Below are positions 30,158-39,490 of a DNA stretch of 64,000 bases, one piece after another; position 1 is the first letter of the stretch, and every line of letters begins with the position of its first letter. Under the pieces are notes generated by a model that was not told where the DNA came from, did not search any database, and worked only from the letters and a program-made list of their open reading frames with translations. This stretch comes from Neoroseomonas marina. GTDB taxonomy: Bacteria > Pseudomonadota > Alphaproteobacteria > Acetobacterales > Acetobacteraceae. Location: contig NZ_JABBKX010000004.1 in the NCBI RefSeq assembly GCF_012927745.1, forward strand, positions 62,001 to 126,000. Reading direction: 5' to 3'. Position numbers and translations under genes: made by a program.

Positions 30158-32627
30158 GGGGGACTCACTCCCGCCCGTCGACGAGATGGTGGATGGCCGC
30201 GGCGGCGTGCGCCCGCACTGGCGCACGCTGCTGGGCATCCTCGGCGGGATGGGTGAGGGGGTGCTGGGCGAACGCGCCCGCCGGCTCGACCGTGCCTTCG
30301 AGGATGAGGGCATGGCCGGCGTGCTGCCCGGATCGAAGCGCGAGGTCGCCTGGCGCTGCGATCCGCTGCCGCTGGTGCTGCCGGCGCAGGAATTCGCCGC
30401 CCTCGAGGCCGGGATCGCGCAGCGCGCGCGGATGATCGAGGCGCTGCTGTGCGACATGTATGGCCCGCAGGCGCTGCTCGCCGAAGGGCTGGTGCCGCCC
30501 GAACTCGTCTTCGCGAACCGGTCCTTCCTGCGCGCCTGCCACAGCGAGGGCGTCGCGCCGGCCGTGCCGCAACTGCATCTCTACGCTGTCGACCTGATGC
30601 GCGGCCCGGACGGGCAGTGGCGTGTCTTGGCCGACCGGACCACCGCTCCGGCGGGTGCCGGGCTCGCGCGGGAGAACCGCCGCATCCTCGCCCGCGTGAT
30701 GCCGGAGGCCTTCCGCGGCGCCTCCGTCCGATCCATGCGGCCCTTCTTCGACGTCTGGCAGGACGCGCTGCAGCGCCTTGCACCGTCGGACCGGCCCGAC
30801 CCTGCGGTGGCGCTGCTGACGCGCGGGACGCACCATCCGCGCTGGGTCGAGGACATGCTGCTCTCGCGCGAATTGTCCTGCGCGCTGGTCGAGTGCGGCG
30901 ACCTGACGGTGCGCGGCGGCGCGGTGCACCTCAAGACGCTGCAAGGGCTGCAGCCGGTCGACGTGCTGCTCTCGCGGCTCGAGGGCGCGATGCTCGACCC
31001 GCTGGAGAGCGCCGACGCCGGGACCTCCGGCGTGCCCGGCCTGCTGGACGCGGCGCGGCACGGGCAGGTCCGCATCCTCAATGCCCCGGGGGCCGCGCTG
31101 GCTGAAGCGCCGGGCTTCGCCGCCTTCCTTCCGGCGCTGATGCAGCGTCTGCTGGGCGAGGCGCCGCTGCTGCCCTCGATCGAGACGCTCTGGCTCGGCG
31201 ACCCTGTGGCGCAGGGGCGTGTCCTCGCCGAGCCGGGCTGGACCGTCTGTGCGGCGACCGATGGCGCCGCCCGCCGCGAGGTGCAGCGTGAGGCCTGGGA
31301 CGCCGCGCGCAGCGCCGAGGCGCGACCGCGCGCCCACGCCGCGACGCGCCTGCCGCTCCCTTCCGTCGTGCCCACCGTGGTCGGCGACCGGCTCGAACCG
31401 CGCCCGCTCGTGCTGCGCATGTTCGCCGTCTTCGACGGTGCGGAATGGCGCGTGATGCCGGGAGGCCTCGCGCGCATCGGCGCCGATGCCGCGCTCGGCG
31501 GCGCGCTGCCGACGCAGGGCCTGTCCAAGGATGTCTGGGTGCTGGCCGAGGAAGGCCACGACATCATCGGCCCCGCCGCGCTCCAATTGCCGCCGCTGCC
31601 GATCCGCCGCCAGCCCGGGGCGCTGCCGTCCCGCGTCGCGGACAACCTGTTCTGGCTCGGTCGCTACACCGAACGGCTGGAACGCGCCGCGCGGCTGGTG
31701 CGCGCGACGCATGCGCGCATCTCCCGCGGCGTCGTCCTGCCGCGCGAGGCGGCCGAGGTCGCCGCGCTCGCGCGCTGCCTCGGCCAGGCCGGCTTCACCG
31801 GAGCGGAGGAAGTCGCGGGATCCTCGGCTGCGCAGGCACTGCCTGGCATCATCGCGCGCGAGATGCGCCCGGACGGCGCGCTTCCTGTGCTCGCCGACCG
31901 CATCGCGACGCTGACGGCGATGGTGCGGGACCGCCTGACCGCCGACATGCACGCGACCTTCACACTGACGCTGCGCAGCGCGCGTGCCGAGCTGCAGCAG
32001 GCGGGCGACAGCCTCGAGGCGATCGCGCGGGCGATGATCCCGGTGCTGCGCTTCGCGACCGCGGTCGCCGGTGTCGCGGCCGAGAGCATGGTGCGCGGCG
32101 GCGCCTGGCTCTTCCTCGACCTCGGGCGCCGGATCGAGCGCGCCCAGGCGATTGCCTCCGAGGTCGGCTTCGCGCTCGACCAGCCGCCGGCGCGCATCGA
32201 GGGTGGGCTGCGCCTGATCCTCGAGCTCTGCGACAGCGTCATCACCTATCGCAGCCGCTACCTCAGCATCCTGCAGCCCGCGCCGGCGCTGGACCTGGTG
32301 CTTGCCGACGAGAGCAATCCGCGCGCGCTCGCCTTCCAACTGGCCGCGATCAGCCGGAACCTGTCCGAAGTGGCCGGCGAGGCCGACCACGCGCTGCCGG
32401 ACGAGGCGGCCTCGCTCCTCGCCGAGGCCGAGGCGATGGTCGCCCATGTCCTCGCCGCGCCGGACCAGACCTTCGCGGCCGCGGGCCTGCCGCCGCGGCT
32501 CGAGGCCGTCGGCAACCGTATCGCCGCGCTGTCGGATGCGGTGACGCGGCGCTACTTCGCGCTGCTGCCGGCGAGGCAGACGCTCGGCATGGAAGGCGCG
32601 GCGCCGGCGCTCAAGGGGGCCGCGTGA
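30150..32627 (+). CDS. Circularly permuted ATP-grasp protein fused to alpha-E domain
   Basis: 825 residues. The first part (about 1-485) is a circularly permuted type 2 ATP-grasp domain with MIEALLCDMYGPQ, LYAVDLMRGPDGQWRVLADR (the ATP-binding strand region), RGGAVHLKTLQGLQPVDVLL and VPTVVGDRLEPRPLVLR. The second part (about 500-810) is an all-helical alpha-E domain starting SRVADNLFWLGRYTERLERAAR and including LILELCDSVITYRSRYL. In many bacteria these are two neighbouring genes; here they are one polypeptide. ATP-grasp enzymes ligate a carboxylate to an amine via acyl-phosphate. It is sandwiched, with overlapping starts and stops, between two transglutaminase-type proteins, so the three likely form one pathway or complex. 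Confidence 0.9.
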
Positions 32628-33499
32628 TCTACCGGCTGCGCCACGTCACAACCTATGCCTATGCGAGCCCGGTGGATCTCGCCGCGCATCTGCTGCTGCT
32701 GACGCCGCGGCGCCTGCCGCACCAATCGGTGGCGCGCGCGACACTCGCCATCACGCCGACGGCCTCGCATGTGACCGAGGCGACGGACCATTTCGGCAAC
32801 CTGGCGACCCGCGCCTTCCTCGACGTGCCGCATGCGAAGTTCGAGGTTATCGCCGAGGCGCTGGTCGAAGTGCGCTTCCCCGACCCTCCGGCCATCGCCG
32901 CGACGCCGCCCTGGGCCGAGGTGGCCGAGGCCGCGCGCCTGTCGGGCGCCGCCGAGTTCGTCTTCCCGAGCCCGCTGGCGCCGCTGGTGCCGGGCGCGAC
33001 CGGCTACGCCGCGGCATCCTTCCCGCCGGGGCGGCCGGTCCTTGCCGGCCTGCTGGAACTGATGGCGCGGATCCGGCGCGACTTCACCTACAGGCCCGGC
33101 GTGACCGGGCCGAACACCCAGGTGTCCGAGGTGCTGCAGACCCGCACCGGCGTCTGCCAGGACTATGCGCATGTCATGATCAGCGGGCTGCGGGGGCTTG
33201 GCCTGCCGGCGCGCTACGTCTCCGGCTATGTGCGCACGCGCCCACCACCGGGCGGGGTCGCACGGCGGGGCGCTGACCAATCCCATGCATGGGTCGAGGC
33301 CTGGCTCGGGCCGGGGCAGGGGTGGGTGGGCCTCGATCCGACCAATAACATCGTCGTGCGCGACGAACACGTCGTGCTCGCCTGGGGACGCGATTTCGCG
33401 GATGTGAGCCCGCTGCGCGGGGTGATCCTCGGCGGCGGCGAGCACGGCCTCTGGGTCGGCGTCGACCTCGAGGAGGCGGATGCGCGCGTGCCCGCCTGA
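32624..33499 (+). CDS. Transglutaminase-like cysteine protease family protein
   Basis: 291 residues from a GTG at 32624 that overlaps the previous stop (GTGA). A beta-rich Transglut_N region (YRLRHVTTYAYASPVDLAAH) is followed by the catalytic core: Cys178 in TGVCQDYAHV, His221 in SHAWVEA and Asp238 in GLDPTNN. The predicted activity is peptide bond cleavage or transamidation on a peptide or protein tag, in the cytosol as no leader is present. It closes the three-gene cluster; the proteasome-like Anbu gene that often accompanies this set elsewhere is not found downstream here. Confidence 0.92.
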   Translation: MIYRLRHVTTYAYASPVDLAAHLLLLTPRRLPHQSVARATLAITPTASHVTEATDHFGNLATRAFLDVPHAKFEVIAEALVEVRFPDPPAIAATPPWAEVAEAARLSGAAEFVFPSPLAPLVPGATGYAAASFPPGRPVLAGLLELMARIRRDFTYRPGVTGPNTQVSEVLQTRTGVCQDYAHVMISGLRGLGLPARYVSGYVRTRPPPGGVARRGADQSHAWVEAWLGPGQGWVGLDPTNNIVVRDEHVVLAWGRDFADVSPLRGVILGGGEHGLWVGVDLEEADARVPA

Positions 33500-33523
33500 G
33501 GGCAGGCGCGCATCGACCTGCCC
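33500..33523 (+). terminator. Hairpin after the transglutaminase cluster
   Basis: GGGCAGG (33500-33506) and CCTGCCC (33517-33523) form a perfect 7-base stem with a 10-base loop directly after the stop codon. No T-run follows. It may separate the transglutaminase cluster from the next operon. Confidence 0.35.
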
Positions 33524-33545
33524 GCCCCGTCGGCAGGCGGTGCAT

Positions 33546-33605
33546 CCCGCGTTGCATGTCGGGAACGTAACGCGGGTTGACGCCTGCGGCGGGCGCGATG
33601 ACAGT
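33546..33605 (+). promoter_or_regulatory. Candidate operator and promoter of the aldolase/ABC operon
   Basis: A perfect 8-base inverted repeat CCCGCGTT (33546-33553) and AACGCGGG (33569-33576) with a 15-base spacer ends exactly where a -35-like TTGACG (33577-33582) begins. Seventeen bases later GACAGT (33600-33605) is a poor -10. The region lies upstream of the first gene of a long co-directional run. An inverted repeat abutting a -35 box suggests control by a dimeric regulator; none is encoded next to it. Confidence 0.4.
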
Positions 33606-33631
33606 TTCGGCATCCGGCCGGAGATCGATCG

Positions 33632-34405
33632 ATGAACGTCGTCACCCCGAGCGCCGCCATGCGCGGCGTCAGCGAAGAGGAATGGAAGATCCGCTGCGAC
33701 CTCGCGGCACTCTACCGCCTCGTCGCGCATTTCCGGATGACCGACTTCATCTACACGCATATCAGCGCGCGCCTGCCGGGGCCCGATCACCACTTCCTGA
33801 TCAACAGGTACGGCGTGTTGTTCCACGAGATGCGCGCGAGCGACCTGGTGAAGATCGACCTCGACGGCAACGTCGTGGAAGAAGGCGCGGAGTCGAAGCC
33901 GGTGAACGCCGCTGGCTTCACCATCCATTCCGCCATCCACATGGCGCGCGACGATGCGAGCGTCGTCATCCACACCCACACCGAAGCCGGCATCGCCGTC
34001 TCCGCCCAGCGCAAGGGCCTGCTGCCCCTCAGCCAGCACGCGCTGAAGTTCTACGGGCACCTCGCCTATCACGACTATGAGGGGATCGCGCTCGACCTCG
34101 ATGAGCGGGAGCGGCTGGTCAAGGACCTCGGCACCCACAATGCGATGATCCTGCGCAACCACGGGCTGCTGGTGTGCGGGCGCTTCCCGGCCGAGGCGTT
34201 CCTGAACATCTACTACCTCGAGCGCGCCTGCCAGGCGCAGATCTCCGCCATGTCGGGCGGCGCCGAGCTCGTCATGCCGCCCGAAAGCGTGCGCCTGCAC
34301 ACCGCCAAGCAGTTCAACAAGGGCAGCGACGAGAGCGCCTTCGCCATGGCGTGGGGCGCGGCGCTGCGCCTGATCGAAGACGGAAAGCCGGATTACCGCT
34401 CGTGA
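33632..34405 (+). CDS. Class II aldolase/adducin family protein
   Basis: 257 residues, GGAG upstream of the ATG at 33632. The family fold is recognised by YTHISARLPGPDHHFLIN near 41-58, the zinc-binding IHTHTEAG (His114 and His116), and ILRNHGLLVCG (His177). Such proteins reversibly cleave sugar phosphates or hydroxy-oxo acids or decarboxylate acyl derivatives; adducin-like members have lost activity, but the metal ligands are intact here. It overlaps the next gene by GTGA and is the first member of the 33.6-46.1 kb operon. Confidence 0.88.
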   Translation: MNVVTPSAAMRGVSEEEWKIRCDLAALYRLVAHFRMTDFIYTHISARLPGPDHHFLINRYGVLFHEMRASDLVKIDLDGNVVEEGAESKPVNAAGFTIHSAIHMARDDASVVIHTHTEAGIAVSAQRKGLLPLSQHALKFYGHLAYHDYEGIALDLDERERLVKDLGTHNAMILRNHGLLVCGRFPAEAFLNIYYLERACQAQISAMSGGAELVMPPESVRLHTAKQFNKGSDESAFAMAWGAALRLIEDGKPDYRS

Positions 34406-36039
34406 CCGCAGACCTTCTGATCTCCGGGGGGCGCGTCTTCCGGGGCCTCGCGCAAGGCTTCACCGATGCGATCGCCGTCAAGGACGAGCGGGTGCTCGCG
34501 ATCGGCACCGATGCGATGATCGCGGCAGGGCCGGGGACGCGACGGATCGAACTCGATGGCCGCATCGCCATCCCGGCCTTCAACGAAGCGCATATGCACC
34601 TGCTGCCCTATGGCCTCGGCCTGTCGCAGGTGAACCTGCGCGCCGAGGAAGTGCGGACGCTGGACGAGGTGATGCGCCGCATCCGCACCGCGGCGCAGGC
34701 GTTGCCGAAAGGCGCGTGGGTGCTCGGCCGTGGCTACGATCATGGGGAGCTCGATATCGGGCGTCAGCCGCTCGCCGAGGAACTCGACGCCGCGGCGCCG
34801 GACAATCCCGTGTTCATCGTGCGGACCTGCGGGCATGTCGGCGTGGCGAACAGCGCGGCGATGAAGCTCGCCGGCGTCGGCCACAACACGCCGAACCCGG
34901 AAGGCGGCGTCATCGTTCGCAAGAATGGCAGGCTGACCGGCGAGTTCCAGGAACGCGCCATGCGCCTGGTCAAGGACGTGATGCCGGAACCCGACCAAAC
35001 GCGCATGGTCGATGCCATCGGCGCCGCCTGCGACCATCTCGCCTCGCTCGGCTTCGCCTCGGCGACCGACATGAATGTCGGCATGACCGCCGGGATGAAT
35101 GAGATCGCGGCCTATGACGCCGCCAAGGCCGCCGGACGGCTGCCGCTGCGGATGTGGCAGGTGCTCGCCGGCAACCCGGAAGGCATCGCGCAGGACGCCT
35201 GGGCGGCCGGGCTGCGGCCGATGGCGGGCGATGATTCCCTGCGCTGGGGCGCGGTGAAGGTTTTCGCGGACGGGTCGGCCGGCGGCCTTACGGCGGCCTT
35301 CTTCGATCCCTACCTCGCCTCGGTCGGCGGGGGCACGGGCGTCTTCACCTTCCCGGACGAGAAGATCCACGCGCTGCTGAAGCTCTATCACGAGCAGGGC
35401 TGGCAGCTGGATATCCACGCCATCGGCGACGCCGCGATCGAGCAGGTGCTGCTGGGCATGGAGGCCGCGGACAGCGAGGCGCATCCCTTCGCCGGTCGCC
35501 GCCATCGCATCGAGCATTGCGGCTTCCTCACCGCCGGCCAGCGCCGGCGCATGAAGGCGCGGGGCATCCTGCCCGTGCCGCAGCCGACCTTCATGTACGA
35601 GTTCGGCGACCTCTACGTCCGCAACCTCGGCCATGAGCGCTCGGACCGCGCCTATCCGATGAAGACCTGGCTCGATGAGGGGCATCATCCGGCGGCCTCC
35701 TCGGACTGCCCGGTCTGCACGGTCGATCCCTTCATCAACCTGTTCACCATGGTCACGCGCAAGACGAATCGCGGCACGGTGCTGGGGCCGGAGGAACGGC
35801 TGACGGCGGAAGAGGCGGTGCATTGCTACACCTGGTGCGGCGCCTTCACGCAGTTCGCCGAGGATCGCCGCGGCACGCTGGACCCGGGCATGCAGGCCGA
35901 CATCGCCGTGCTCTCGGCGGATGTCTTCGCCATCGAGCCCGAGGCCATCCTGACGACCCGCGCGGACCTGACCTTCCGCGACGGCGCCGCGATCTTCGAC
36001 CGGCACGGCGAGGCCGCGGGCGCCGTCGCGGCGCAGTAG
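34402..36039 (+). CDS. YtcJ-like amidohydrolase
   Basis: 545 residues from a GTG at 34402 overlapping the aldolase stop. The amidohydrolase core shows AFNEAHMHLLPYG (His64 and His66), HAIGDAAIEQVL, HRIEHCGFLTA and SSDCPVCT with the catalytic aspartate. The C-terminal GMQADIAVLSAD returns to the beta-sandwich. The family (YtcJ/NfdA/LAF3 type) hydrolyses formamides, imides or similar C-N bonds with bound metal. Its position just before a Dpp-type importer suggests it processes an imported amide or lactam, an inference. The next gene begins 7 bases after its stop. Confidence 0.88.
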   Translation: MTADLLISGGRVFRGLAQGFTDAIAVKDERVLAIGTDAMIAAGPGTRRIELDGRIAIPAFNEAHMHLLPYGLGLSQVNLRAEEVRTLDEVMRRIRTAAQALPKGAWVLGRGYDHGELDIGRQPLAEELDAAAPDNPVFIVRTCGHVGVANSAAMKLAGVGHNTPNPEGGVIVRKNGRLTGEFQERAMRLVKDVMPEPDQTRMVDAIGAACDHLASLGFASATDMNVGMTAGMNEIAAYDAAKAAGRLPLRMWQVLAGNPEGIAQDAWAAGLRPMAGDDSLRWGAVKVFADGSAGGLTAAFFDPYLASVGGGTGVFTFPDEKIHALLKLYHEQGWQLDIHAIGDAAIEQVLLGMEAADSEAHPFAGRRHRIEHCGFLTAGQRRRMKARGILPVPQPTFMYEFGDLYVRNLGHERSDRAYPMKTWLDEGHHPAASSDCPVCTVDPFINLFTMVTRKTNRGTVLGPEERLTAEEAVHCYTWCGAFTQFAEDRRGTLDPGMQADIAVLSADVFAIEPEAILTTRADLTFRDGAAIFDRHGEAAGAVAAQ

Positions 36040-36046
36040 CCCTACC

Positions 36047-36988
36047 ATGCTACGCCATGCGATCCAGCGCCTGATCCTTGCCATTCCGGTGATGTTCGGC
36101 GTCCTCCTGATCGGCTTCCTGCTGATGCAGGTCGTGCCGACCGACCCGGCGACGGTGCGTGCGGGGCCGACGGCGACGCCCGACGTCATCGCCGCCATCC
36201 GCGCCGATCTCGGCCTGGACGAGCCGCTCTACAAGCAGTTCGGCCTCTATGTCTGGCGGCTGCTGCACGGGGATCTCGGCTCCTCCATCATCAACAACGT
36301 GCCCGTCAGCCAGGAGCTCGGCGCGACGATCGGGCCGACGCTCGAGCTGATGTTCGCGAGTCTGTTCTGGTCGATCCCGCTCGGCATCCTGCTCGGCACG
36401 CTCGCGGGCTATTGGCGCGGTTCGCTGATCGACCGGACGATCATGGCGATCTCGGTGGCGGGCGTGTCGGTGCCGGTCTTCTTCCTCGGCCTAGTGCTGA
36501 TCTGGTTCGTTGGCTTCCAGTGGCAGTGGCTGCCCTTCACGGGCCGTGCCGGGCCGATCTGGACGCTGGACGGGATGCTCTCGCTGATCCTGCCGGCGGT
36601 GACGCTGGGCGGGGTGTTCATCGGGCCGGTGGCGCGCATGACGCGGACGGCGGTGCTCGACGTGCTGTCGGCGGACCACGTTCGCACGGCGCGGGCCAAG
36701 GGGCTGACCGAGCGTCTGGTGGTGATGCGCCATGCGCTACGCAATGCGCTGGTGCCGGTCATCACGCTGATCGGGCTGCAGATCGGCTTCCTGCTCGGCG
36801 GGGCCGTGGTGACGGAGACGGTGTTCTCCTGGCCCGGCGTCGGGCGCCTGGCGGTCGGCGCCATCCTGTCCTCGGACTTCCCGATGGCGCAGGGGACCAT
36901 CATCGTCCTGTCGATGGGCTTCATCGTGATCAACCTGACCGTGGACGTGCTCTACGCTGCCCTCGACCCCAGGATCCGCGGCGCATGA
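36047..36988 (+). CDS. ABC importer permease, DppB/OppB type
   Basis: 313 residues with six predicted transmembrane helices. The N-terminal helix (LILAIPVMFGVLLIGFLLMQ) is followed by the VVPTDPATV loop, the periplasmic YKQFGLYVWRLLHGDLG segment and the BPD_transp_1 core. The EAA coupling motif reads DHVRTARAKGLTE and binds the ATPase subunits. The C-terminal SWPGVGRLAVGAILSSDFP stretch is diagnostic for the DppB family. It forms the membrane channel with the next gene product for uptake of peptides, nickel chelates or opine-like compounds. The stop overlaps the next start by ATGA. Confidence 0.93.
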   Translation: MLRHAIQRLILAIPVMFGVLLIGFLLMQVVPTDPATVRAGPTATPDVIAAIRADLGLDEPLYKQFGLYVWRLLHGDLGSSIINNVPVSQELGATIGPTLELMFASLFWSIPLGILLGTLAGYWRGSLIDRTIMAISVAGVSVPVFFLGLVLIWFVGFQWQWLPFTGRAGPIWTLDGMLSLILPAVTLGGVFIGPVARMTRTAVLDVLSADHVRTARAKGLTERLVVMRHALRNALVPVITLIGLQIGFLLGGAVVTETVFSWPGVGRLAVGAILSSDFPMAQGTIIVLSMGFIVINLTVDVLYAALDPRIRGA

Positions 36989-37860
36989 GTGCGACGACCG
37001 AGACCGACGAACCGATCGCCCCGCCGCGCCCGGGCGTCCTGGCGCGCTTGATCCGCGAACCGGCGGCGGCCGTCTCCCTCGCGCTGGTGACGCTCATCAT
37101 CGCCGCGGCGGTCTTCGCGCCGTTGCTGGCGCCGACCGACCCCTACGACAACGACCTCTCGCTCGCGATGCAGCCGCCGGGCAGCGAGGGCCTGCCCCTC
37201 GGTGCCGATGCGCAGGGGCGGGACATGATCACGCGGTTGCTCTTCGGACTGCGCGTCTCGCTGCTGATGGGTTTCGCGGCCGTGCTGTTGGGGGGTGGGC
37301 TCGGCGCGTTGCTCGGCTTCCTCGCGGCCTTCTACCATCGCTGGCTGGACGGGCCGATCATGCGCCTGGTGGACATCCTGCTGTCCTTCCCGGCGATCCT
37401 GGTGGGACTTGCGATCGCCGCGATCTTCGGGCCGGGGATCTTCTCGGTGGTGCTGGCCCTGTCGGTCGCGACCGTGCCGCTGATGGCGCGCATCGTGCGC
37501 GGATCGGCGATGGTGGTGATGCGGCTCGACTACATCGAGGCGGCGCGCGCCACCGGCATGACGGATGCGCGGCTGATCTGGAAGCACCTGGCGCCGAACT
37601 GCCTGTCGGCGATCTTCGTCTTCGCGACGCTGCGTTTCGGGCAGGTCATCCTGCTGGGGTCCGCGCTGTCCTTCCTTGGCCTCGGGGCGCAGCCGCCGGT
37701 GCCGGAACTGGGGGCGATGGCCTCCGAAGGACGGAACTTCCTGTTCTTCGCACCGCACATCGCCGTCGTGCCCTGCGTGCTGATTTTCATCGTCGTGCTG
37801 GCGTTCAACGTCCTGGGGGACGCGCTGCGCGACGCGCTGGATCCAAGGCTTCGCGTTTGA
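36985..37860 (+). CDS. ABC importer permease, DppC/OppC type
   Basis: 291 residues from the ATG at 36985. An N-terminal cytoplasmic tail precedes a helix (SLALVTLIIAAAVFAPLLAP) and the DppC hallmark LGADAQGRDMITRLLFGLRVSL. The EAA motif is DYIEAARATGMTD, and SALSFLGLGAQPPVPELGAM is the conserved C-terminal loop. It pairs with the upstream DppB-type permease as a heterodimer. Overlapping stop/start codons with the preceding gene show strict co-translation; the binding protein follows after 17 bases. Confidence 0.93.
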   Translation: MSATTETDEPIAPPRPGVLARLIREPAAAVSLALVTLIIAAAVFAPLLAPTDPYDNDLSLAMQPPGSEGLPLGADAQGRDMITRLLFGLRVSLLMGFAAVLLGGGLGALLGFLAAFYHRWLDGPIMRLVDILLSFPAILVGLAIAAIFGPGIFSVVLALSVATVPLMARIVRGSAMVVMRLDYIEAARATGMTDARLIWKHLAPNCLSAIFVFATLRFGQVILLGSALSFLGLGAQPPVPELGAMASEGRNFLFFAPHIAVVPCVLIFIVVLAFNVLGDALRDALDPRLRV

Positions 37861-37877
37861 TCGGGAGAGGGAAGACC

Positions 37878-39476
37878 ATGAGGAAGACCTTCGGCGCCGC
37901 GCTGCTCGCGCTGGCGGCGGCCATGCCGGCGGCGGATGCCCTGGCCCAGGCGGCCAATCCGCGCAACACGCTGGTGATCCTGCGCGAGATCGACGCGGAC
38001 AACTACGATCCGCCGCGCTCGACCGCCCGTGGCGCGGGCGAGGTGATCTACATGATGAGCGACACGCTGGTGGCGCTCGACTTCGACATGCAGACGGTCC
38101 GCCCGCTGCTTGCCGAGCGGTGGGAGGTCAGCCCCGACGGCAAGACCTACACCTTCCATCTCCGCCGCGACGTGACCTTCTGCGACGGCCGCCCGATGAC
38201 GGCCGACGACGTGGTCTATTCGCTCAACCGCTTCATCGACCCGGCGACGCGCAGCCCCGTGCGGTGGCGCGCCGGTCCGGTGAAGGAGATCCGTGCACGC
38301 GATCCCTACACCGTCGAGTACGAGCTGAACGAGCCCTTCGGCGAATTGCTGTTCCAGTTGACGCTGTTCTTCGCCTCGATCGTGGATCGCAACTCGGTCG
38401 AGCGTCTGGGCCAGAACTTCGGCGTGCAGGGCTTCAACGGCACCGGTCCCTATTGCTGGTCGACCTGGACGCCACGGCAGGAAATGGTGCTGACGCGCCA
38501 CCCGAACTATCGCTGGGGGCCGGCGGGCGTCTACCAGAACCCGTCCCCGCAGGTGGAGCGCGTGGTGTGGCGCGTCACGCCGGAATCGCAGACGCGCCTC
38601 GCCGCGCTGCAAACCGGCCAGGGCGACGTGACTCAGTACATTCCGGCGATCGCGGTGCAGCAGCTGCAGCGGACGCCGAATGTCCGCATGTCCCAGCAGC
38701 AGAACTACTTCTGGGACCATTTCATGGGCTTCAAGGTCGACAAGCCCGTGGTGAGCGATCCGGCGGTGCGCCGCGCCATCAACATGGCGGTGAACCGCGA
38801 CGCGATGGTGCGCGCAACCTGGTTCGGCACGGCCACGCCGGCCGATTCCTACCTGAACCCCGCGGTCACCGGCTTCGACGCCGAGGCCGCGCGCCTGGTG
38901 CCGCGCTTCGACCAGGACGGCGCCCGCCGCGTGCTGGATGAAGCCGGCTGGCGCGTCGGGCCGGATGGCATCCGCGTGAAGGACGGCCAGCGCGCCACCT
39001 TCCTTGTCTACGGCATCCAGACCCAGGCGGCGCAGCAGTACCTGCAGTCGATGCAGGCCGACCTGCGGCGCATCGGTCTCGAGATGCGCATCCAGATGTG
39101 GGATGCGACGGTCGGTTGGGGGCGCCTCGCGACGCAGGAGTTCGACGCCTTCGTCATGTCCTATCCCTATGTGACGGCGACGGACGCCTTCTCGCTGTAC
39201 TTCAACAGCCGCAACCGGCCGACGCCGAACCGGATGAACTGGAACGACCCGGAGACCGACCGCGCGCTGACCGAGGCGCAGACCTCCGTCGACCCGGCCG
39301 TCCGCGCGGCCGCCATCGCCCGCGCGCAGCGCATCGTCGCCGAGAACAACGTCTGGTTCCCGGTGGCGCGTGAGCAGCTCTGGGTCGCCGCCTCGGCGCG
39401 GACCGAGGGCGTGCGGGCGCACGGCATCTACGGCATCGCCCTCTACAAGGGCCTCGACATCCGGCTGACGCGCTGA
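37878..39476 (+). CDS. ABC importer substrate-binding protein, DppA/OppA type (SBP_bac_5)
   Basis: 532 residues from the ATG at 37878, preceded by GGGAGAGGG; a TTG seven codons upstream is less likely. The signal peptide (KTFGAALLALAAAMPAADALA) ends at AQA. The family 5 binding-protein core shows PLLAERWEVSPDGKTYTFHL, DVTFCDGRPMTADDVVYSL, GTGPYCWSTWTP and the later INMAVNRDAMV. It acts in the periplasm and delivers ligand to the two permeases. Ligands of this family range from di- and oligopeptides to heme, nickel complexes and opines; the amidohydrolases around it suggest an amide-containing ligand. Confidence 0.93.
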   Translation: MRKTFGAALLALAAAMPAADALAQAANPRNTLVILREIDADNYDPPRSTARGAGEVIYMMSDTLVALDFDMQTVRPLLAERWEVSPDGKTYTFHLRRDVTFCDGRPMTADDVVYSLNRFIDPATRSPVRWRAGPVKEIRARDPYTVEYELNEPFGELLFQLTLFFASIVDRNSVERLGQNFGVQGFNGTGPYCWSTWTPRQEMVLTRHPNYRWGPAGVYQNPSPQVERVVWRVTPESQTRLAALQTGQGDVTQYIPAIAVQQLQRTPNVRMSQQQNYFWDHFMGFKVDKPVVSDPAVRRAINMAVNRDAMVRATWFGTATPADSYLNPAVTGFDAEAARLVPRFDQDGARRVLDEAGWRVGPDGIRVKDGQRATFLVYGIQTQAAQQYLQSMQADLRRIGLEMRIQMWDATVGWGRLATQEFDAFVMSYPYVTATDAFSLYFNSRNRPTPNRMNWNDPETDRALTEAQTSVDPAVRAAAIARAQRIVAENNVWFPVAREQLWVAASARTEGVRAHGIYGIALYKGLDIRLTR

Positions 39477-39490
39477 GGAAGGGTGCTGCC

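Noticed and set aside
37857-37878. TTG start seven codons upstream for the DppA-type binding protein.
   Set aside because: The added residues are not part of a signal peptide, and the GGGAGAGGG ribosome site serves the ATG at 37878.
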